This document shows, piece after piece, positions 57,849-64,000 of a DNA stretch of 64,000 nt; within the stretch, counting starts at the first letter, position 1; the number at the start of each line of letters is the position of its first letter. Origin of the DNA: Hymenobacter plasmatis (GTDB lineage: Bacteria; Bacteroidota; Bacteroidia; Cytophagales; Hymenobacteraceae); NCBI RefSeq assembly GCF_020711255.1, contig NZ_JAJFAW010000018.1, positions 47,294-111,293 of the forward strand. Direction: 5' to 3'. A program made the translations under genes and the position numbers. The notes beneath the pieces were generated by a model, which saw nothing but the letters and a program-made list of their open reading frames with translations, ran no database searches and had not been told where the DNA came from.

Positions 57849-60415
57849 TACACCCTTACGGTATCAGACTGTTGCAGGTGGCGCACCAGATACGGGGCGG
57901 TCCGGCTGGCCTTCACTTTGGCTACCTCTTCTGGAGGTCCGGCCGCAACGACGTGCCCCCCTTCTTCGCCCGCGCCGGGTCCGATGTCGATAACCCAATC
58001 CGAGCCGGCCACTACGCGCATGTCGTGCTCCACTACGATGACGGTGTTGCCTGCTTCTACGAGGCCGTCGAGTTGGAGCAGGAGCTTCTCTACATCGGAA
58101 GGGTGGAGGCCGGTGGTGGGCTCGTCGAGGATGTAGAGGGTGTTGCCGCGGCCGATGCGCTGCAGCTCGGTGGCCAGCTTGATGCGCTGGGCTTCGCCGC
58201 CGGATAGCTCGGTGGCGGGCTGGCCGAGGCGCAGGTACCCCAGGCCCACTTCGCGCAGCACGGTGAGGGCTCGGTGCACGGGCGGCTCTTCGGCGAAGAA
58301 TTCCCAAGCGTCGTCCACGGTCAGGCCCAGTACTTCGGCGATGTTTTTGTCGCGGTAGGTTACTTCCAGGGTTTTGGCGTTGTAGCGGGCGCCGTGGCAG
58401 ACGGGGCAGGGCGCGTATACGCTGGGCAGAAATAGCAGCTCAACCATCACGAAGCCTTCGCCCTGACAGTTTTCGCAGCGGCCTTTGGCCACGTTGAAGG
58501 AAAAGCGGCCGGCATCGTAGCGCCGTTTTTTGGCCGCAGGCGTGGCGGCAAACAGCTTGCGCACGTGGTCGAACAAGCCGGTGTAGGTGGCCATGTTGGA
58601 GCGCGGCGTGCGGCCGATGGGCTTCTGGTCGACCCGCACCAGGCGCTTGATGCCTTCCATGCCGCCCGTAATCTGGCCGCCGAGGGTGACCGGGGCGGGC
58701 TGGTCCAAGGCATCGGCTTCCTCTTCTTCCAGGGAAATTTCCTGGCCCAGGTGCTCGGCTACCAGCTCAACCAAAACCTGGCTTACCAGACTCGACTTGC
58801 CGGAGCCGGACACGCCCGTGACAGTGGTGAACACGCCCAGCGGAAAGGTCGCCGAAAGATTATCGAGGTTGTTGCGTGTGACGCCAGCCAGCTTGAGCCA
58901 CCCCATGGGGGTGCGCGGCTCGCGGCTGGGTAGCTCAATTTCGGAACTGCCGAACAGGTGGCGCCGTGTTTGCGACTCAGTTACTTGCCGCAGCCCTTCG
59001 GGCGGGCCGCTGTAGAGAATGTGGCCGCCTTTTTCGCCGGCGGCCGGCCCCACGTCTACCAGCCAATCGGCTTGGCGGATAACGTCCAAATCGTGCTCGA
59101 CAACGAACAAGGAATTGCCCGCGCCCTTTAAACCGTCTAGCGCGGCTAGCAGCGCTTCGGTATCGGCGGGGTGCAGGCCAGCGGAGGGCTCATCGAGCAC
59201 ATATACTACTCCGAACAAATTGGAATACAGCTGGGTGGCAAGCCGCAGTCGTTGCAGCTCGCCTGGCGAGAGGGTAGGCGTGGCGCGCTCCAGCGAGAGG
59301 TAGCCCAGGCCCAAATCCAGCAGCACGACGAGGCGGGCAGCTAGGTCTTCGGCAATGCGTTGGGCCACGATGGCTTGCTCGGGGTGCTCGGTATCGTGTT
59401 GTTGCTTGCCGGCCTTGCCTTTGGCATAGGGTTGCAGCAGGCCAGCCAGGCGCTTGAGGGGCAGCCTCGACATTTCGGCAATGTCGAGGCCGGCAAATTT
59501 CACCGACAAGGATTCTTTGCGCAGCCGCTTGCCCTCGCAGGTGGGGCAGTCGCTGCTGAGCATATATTGGGCCACCCGCTTCTTCATCAGCGGGCTGTGG
59601 GTGGTGGCGAAGGTGTGCAGCACGTGCCGCCGCACGCCGGTGAAGGTGCCCATGTAGCTGGGCTCCATCTTGCGCTTCACGGCGTAGCGCGTCTGCTCGG
59701 GGGTGAAGCCGGCGTACACGGGCACCACCGGCTGTTCGTCGGTGAAGAGAATCCAGTCCCGGTCTTTCTGGGGCAGGTTGCGCCAGGGCGTGTCCACGTC
59801 GTAGCCCATGCTCACGAGGATGTCGCGCTGGTTTTGGCCACCCCAAGCCTGGGGCCAGGCGGCAATGGCCCGCTCCCGGATGGTGAGCGAGGGGTCGGGC
59901 ACCATGCTATCCTCGGTCACTTCGTACACCCGGCCCAGGCCGTGGCAGGTGGGGCAGGCGCCTTCGGGCGTATTGGGTGAAAAAGACTCCGCGTAGATGA
60001 TGCCCTGGCCCTTGGGGTAGTCGCCGGCCCGCGAGTAGAGCATGCGCAGCAGGTTGGACAGCGTGGTGACCGAGCCCACCGACGAGCGGGTGCTCGGGGC
60101 GCCGCGCTGCTGCTGCAGGGCCACCGCCGGCGGCAGGCCGTCGATGGAATCGACTTCGGGCACGGCCATCTGGTGAAACAGCCGACGGGCGTAGGGCGAC
60201 ACCGACTCGAGGTAGCGGCGCTGGGCCTCGGCGTAGAGCGTGCCAAAGGCCAGGCTGGATTTGCCCGAGCCCGACACACCCGTAAACACCACCAAGGCAT
60301 CGCGCGGCAGGTCGACGTCGACGTTCTTGAGGTTGTGCTCGCGGGCGCCGCGCACACGCACGAATCCGGTGGCGCGGGCGTCGTCGGAAGGAGAAGGAGA
60401 GGAAGGGGTGGCCAT
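57848..60415 (-). CDS. UvrA2-type excinuclease ABC ATPase (lacks UvrB-binding domain)
   Basis: The product has 855 residues from the ATG at 60413-60415; an open frame further upstream is rejected. Walker A motifs read GVSGSGKSS twice (46-54 and in the second half). Two ABC signatures are [12 protein letters not shown] and [12 protein letters not shown]. Zinc-finger cysteines are CPTC and CPTC in the first half and CENC with CPVC in the second. After [15 protein letters not shown] the chain goes straight to the zinc finger, without the UvrB-interaction domain of UvrA. This is the UvrA2 class, linked to DNA-damage tolerance and drug resistance. Confidence 0.92.
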   Translation of the reverse strand: MATPSSPSPSDDARATGFVRVRGAREHNLKNVDVDLPRDALVVFTGVSGSGKSSLAFGTLYAEAQRRYLESVSPYARRLFHQMAVPEVDSIDGLPPAVALQQQRGAPSTRSSVGSVTTLSNLLRMLYSRAGDYPKGQGIIYAESFSPNTPEGACPTCHGLGRVYEVTEDSMVPDPSLTIRERAIAAWPQAWGGQNQRDILVSMGYDVDTPWRNLPQKDRDWILFTDEQPVVPVYAGFTPEQTRYAVKRKMEPSYMGTFTGVRRHVLHTFATTHSPLMKKRVAQYMLSSDCPTCEGKRLRKESLSVKFAGLDIAEMSRLPLKRLAGLLQPYAKGKAGKQQHDTEHPEQAIVAQRIAEDLAARLVVLLDLGLGYLSLERATPTLSPGELQRLRLATQLYSNLFGVVYVLDEPSAGLHPADTEALLAALDGLKGAGNSLFVVEHDLDVIRQADWLVDVGPAAGEKGGHILYSGPPEGLRQVTESQTRRHLFGSSEIELPSREPRTPMGWLKLAGVTRNNLDNLSATFPLGVFTTVTGVSGSGKSSLVSQVLVELVAEHLGQEISLEEEEADALDQPAPVTLGGQITGGMEGIKRLVRVDQKPIGRTPRSNMATYTGLFDHVRKLFAATPAAKKRRYDAGRFSFNVAKGRCENCQGEGFVMVELLFLPSVYAPCPVCHGARYNAKTLEVTYRDKNIAEVLGLTVDDAWEFFAEEPPVHRALTVLREVGLGYLRLGQPATELSGGEAQRIKLATELQRIGRGNTLYILDEPTTGLHPSDVEKLLLQLDGLVEAGNTVIVVEHDMRVVAGSDWVIDIGPGAGEEGGHVVAAGPPEEVAKVKASRTAPYLVRHLQQSDTVRV

Positions 60416-60690
60416 GGACTGTCTAACGCGAAGCTTGCCTCCGAGGTTAAAATCAGGCGCCCCTATGAGGAGCTGTACACCGCGCTGGGAACCACCCTGC
60501 AAAGCAGAAGTTAAAGCAGGGCCTTAGGGCAGTTTTATCCGCTAAATCGGAGGGAGTTAGGTATGGCCTCAAATATTTGTGTTGAAGGTTTGATATGAAT
60601 TAATTAAACATAAAATTGCATCAGGCCGTAACCAAAGCACAACAATTGGTTTTCGTACTCGAATTAGCGGGCGGCTTAAATGATAGATAT

Positions 60691-61383
60691 ATGGTTGATA
60701 TAAAAGAACATGCAGAGGTACAAGCGTATTTTGATTTCATAAGCAAAAAAGAATTTCCCTGCGTAGCGGCCAAGACGGCCCTGACCTGGCAGCAGCTCAA
60801 TTGCCTGGTGGTGGACCACCTGGCTTGCCCCAAAGACGACGCCGCCATCCTGGAATTTCTCTATGGGTTTGTCGACACCTACCGGCAGTCGGAGAAGCTC
60901 TACCACAGCGCGGCCATCATCTTCCGCGGGCCCAGTCAGCCCAACGAAGCGCTGTTTGAGGAGCTGTTCTGGCAGCGGCTGCAGTCGCTGGCCAACCTCG
61001 ACGCCCGGCAGTTTGGCTACGACCCCCGCGTGGTGGCCGACCCCGGCTCGCCCGAGTTCAGCTTTAGCCTGAAAGAGGAGGCCTTCTTCGTGGTGGGGCT
61101 GCACCCGGGCAGCGGGCGCGCGGCCCGGCAGTTTCAGTACCCCACGCTGGTGTTCAACCCGCACGCGCAGTTCGAGCAAATCCGGAATAACGGCCGCTAC
61201 GACAACCTGCGCGATACCATCCGAACCCGCGACGTGGCGTATTCCGGCTCCGTAAACCCCATGCTGCAGAACTACGGCGCCGCTTCCGAAGTATACCAGT
61301 ACACCGGCAAAGCCTACGACGATGCCTGGCAGTGCCCCTTTCTCAGCCCCCATGCCCGACCCTCAGCTCATTCCGCCGCGTAG
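60691..61383 (+). CDS. YqcI/YcgG (GntA-like) heme-dependent oxygenase-family protein
   Basis: The product has 230 residues from the ATG at 60691; a TTG at 60616 is open but adds no family sequence. FPCVAAKTAL (22-31) is the family's opening motif. EAFFVVGLHPGSGRAARQF, TLVFNPHAQFEQIR and VNPMLQNYGAASEVYQYTGK are the other hallmarks. Known members include GntA, the heme-dependent pre-guanitoxin N-hydroxylase. Arginine or guanidino-compound N-hydroxylation is thus a possible role. Its 3' end overlaps the next start by 32 bases. Confidence 0.88.
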   Translation: MVDIKEHAEVQAYFDFISKKEFPCVAAKTALTWQQLNCLVVDHLACPKDDAAILEFLYGFVDTYRQSEKLYHSAAIIFRGPSQPNEALFEELFWQRLQSLANLDARQFGYDPRVVADPGSPEFSFSLKEEAFFVVGLHPGSGRAARQFQYPTLVFNPHAQFEQIRNNGRYDNLRDTIRTRDVAYSGSVNPMLQNYGAASEVYQYTGKAYDDAWQCPFLSPHARPSAHSAA

Positions 61384-61942
61384 CGGCACCGCCTTTCTGC
61401 TCCGCCAGGGCCAGCGCCTCAAGGTAACCGACCCGCAGGGCGAGCAAGTGTCAGACTTCGTGTGTTTTAACCAGCACGACCCGGCCGAGTACCTGTCATC
61501 GGGCCGCACCATCGACTACGCCGAAACCATTTTTCTTACCGTTGGGCACCCGTTCTACTCCAACCGGAGCAACGTGATGTTTGAGCTGGTGGAAGACACC
61601 GTGGGCCGGCACGACTTTCTGCTCACGCCGTGCTCGGCCGATACTTTTCGCATCATCTACGGGCACGAGCACCCGCACCGCGGCTGCTTCGGCAACCTCA
61701 GCGAGGCCCTGGCCCCGTATGGCATCGGCCCCGACCAGATTCCGATTTGCTTCAATATTTTCATGCACGTAACCGTGGACGGCGACACGGGCAAAGTGGG
61801 CGTGCTGCCTCCCAAAAGCCGCGCTGGCGACTACGTGGTGCTCGAAGCCAAAATGGACCTGATTGTGGGCATGACGGCCTGCTCGGCCGAAATGTCGAAC
61901 AACTACGCCTTCAAACCCATTGCCTACGAGGTGCTGGCGTAA
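61352..61942 (+). CDS. DUF1989 urea carboxylase-associated family protein
   Basis: The product has 196 residues from the ATG at 61352. The family start is LIPPRSGTAFLLRQGQRLKV, then DPQGEQVSDFVCFN. FLLTPCSADTFRIIYGHEHP then HRGCFGNLSEAL carries the metal-binding Cys and His. INIFMHVTVDGDTGKVGVLP-like text, here NIFMHVTVDGDTGK, ends the hallmark. Relatives CgdA/CgdB act as carboxyguanidine deiminase in guanidine breakdown. The overlap with the GntA-like gene suggests a shared pathway. Confidence 0.92.
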   Translation: MPDPQLIPPRSGTAFLLRQGQRLKVTDPQGEQVSDFVCFNQHDPAEYLSSGRTIDYAETIFLTVGHPFYSNRSNVMFELVEDTVGRHDFLLTPCSADTFRIIYGHEHPHRGCFGNLSEALAPYGIGPDQIPICFNIFMHVTVDGDTGKVGVLPPKSRAGDYVVLEAKMDLIVGMTACSAEMSNNYAFKPIAYEVLA

Positions 61943-61997
61943 GCTATTTATTGGGTGTAAAAGTCCGCACCCGAATGATGGGGATAAGCTGGTACGC

Positions 61998-63530
<1,533 letters not shown>

Positions 63531-63640
63531 GCGGTTGTCGGTGAAAAAGGCCCCGGCTAATGTAAGCGTCTCGGCGATAAGAACCTCTTGTTGAGCTTGC
63601 CCAGGAAATTTGGCGAGTTGAGTTCTGTCAATTCAATCGG

Positions 63641-63729
63641 CTGTCATGCTGAGCGCAGCGAAGCATCTTCTCACGGCTCAACGATTCGTTCTTCGGTGAT
63701 AAGATGCTTCGCTGCGCTCAGCATGACAG
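63641..63729. repeat. Family 1 palindromic repeat in the gap before the probable glpD
   Basis: GCTGTCATGCTGAGCGCAGC and its inverse enclose a centre with AACGATTCGTT. The rest of the 275-base gap holds nothing I can name. Confidence 0.9.
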
Positions 63730-63805
63730 CCGATTGTAGGGGCTGCTGAGATATATACTTGCTGTGCTGGCCTGTAATTGCACATTAGACAAGTGGTTGA
63801 GCTCG

Positions 63806-64000
63806 CTACTTGTTGAGCAAGTAGCCTCGCGCTAGCTTGCCAAACTGAGCTACTTGCTGCGTCTGCCACGCCGCGTCGTGGCCCAATTCCTGCGCCAGCA
63901 GGGCGGCTATCGTGGGAGCCGCGCGCAGCGCGGCGGCCGCGTCCAGAAACAGCAGGCGTACGCGCCGAGCCAGTACGTCTTCCACGGTGCGGGCCATTTC
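63806..64000 (-). CDS. glpD: C-terminal end of a probable glycerol-3-phosphate dehydrogenase (cut by the window edge)
   Basis: Only 64 codons are visible, from the window edge to a TAG at 63806-63808. The sequence EMARTVEDVLARRVRLLFLD then AAAALRAAPTIAALLAQELG and DAAWQTQQVAQFGKLARGYL is typical of the C-terminal helical domain (DAO_C) of GlpD. The flavin domain lies beyond the window. It would oxidise glycerol-3-phosphate at the membrane. The assignment rests on the tail only. Confidence 0.8.
   Translation of the reverse strand, partial: EMARTVEDVLARRVRLLFLDAAAALRAAPTIAALLAQELGHDAAWQTQQVAQFGKLARGYLLNK

Noticed and set aside
60416..60690. Guanidine riboswitch ahead of the GntA-like gene
   Set aside because: I looked for the conserved ACGR-type loops of the known classes and found none in this AT-rich leader.

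Overview
The window looks like a chromosomal stretch of a GC-rich member of the Bacteroidota, most likely a Hymenobacter-like member of the Cytophagales. The evidence is a SusC/RagA receptor beside a hybrid two-component regulator, a type IX secretion sorting tail on an extracellular nuclease, a fused DAHP synthase/chorismate mutase, and several promoters with the Bacteroidota -7 element TAnnTTTG. Shine-Dalgarno sequences are scarce. No species name can be proved from the sequence alone.

Layout. 1-4.4 kb: 5' part of a SusC-type TonB-linked receptor and a hybrid sensor/AraC regulator with a periplasmic sugar-binding-type sensor. 4.6-9 kb: hemW with a small overlapping gene, an alpha/beta hydrolase, a cyclase-family enzyme and an outer-membrane protein. 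9-15.3 kb: rplU-rpmA, then class Ia ribonucleotide reductase genes nrdB and nrdA, separated by a GIY-YIG gene (itself flanked by inverted copies of one palindromic repeat) and a YceI gene. 15.3-22 kb: an accessory, defence-like island. It holds an AT-rich DUF3800 gene with a candidate small RNA on the opposite strand, then an array of unrelated short genes separated by copies of one 29-bp palindrome plus T-rich tail. The array includes an Abi_2/HEPN gene preceded by a candidate structured RNA with its own promoter, and a DUF433/DUF5615 toxin-antitoxin pair whose toxin is frameshifted. 22-28 kb: NmrA/HxlR divergent pair, DeoR/nudK divergent pair, a small secreted protein that is a paralogue of one in the array, an aspartyl-protease-like protein and a bestrophin. 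28-44 kb: acetyltransferases, a TPM protein, creatininase, HAD hydrolase, MFS transporter, LacI regulator, pentapeptide protein, secreted nuclease, Gfo/Idh/MocA oxidoreductase, pirin and lysA. 44-51 kb: DinB, an old-yellow-enzyme homologue, and the aromatic amino-acid operon pheA-aminotransferase-tyrA-aroG/chorismate mutase. That operon is preceded by two complete Phe/Tyr leader-peptide attenuators in tandem. 51-64 kb: small heat-shock protein, BlaI/M56 regulatory pair, TetA-like exporter, acyltransferase, a catalytically degenerate hydrolase, initiator tRNA, a UvrA2-type ATPase, a GntA-like heme enzyme overlapping a DUF1989 gene beside an NCS1 permease, and the 3' end of a probable glpD.

The most unusual items are the tandem attenuators (46.1-46.5 kb), the RNA-accompanied Abi and DUF3800 loci, the cassette-like array (16.3-22.0 kb), and dispersed palindromes that in two places supply the stop codon or C-terminus of the neighbouring gene. 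No CRISPR array, phage, insertion-sequence transposase or integron integrase was seen.
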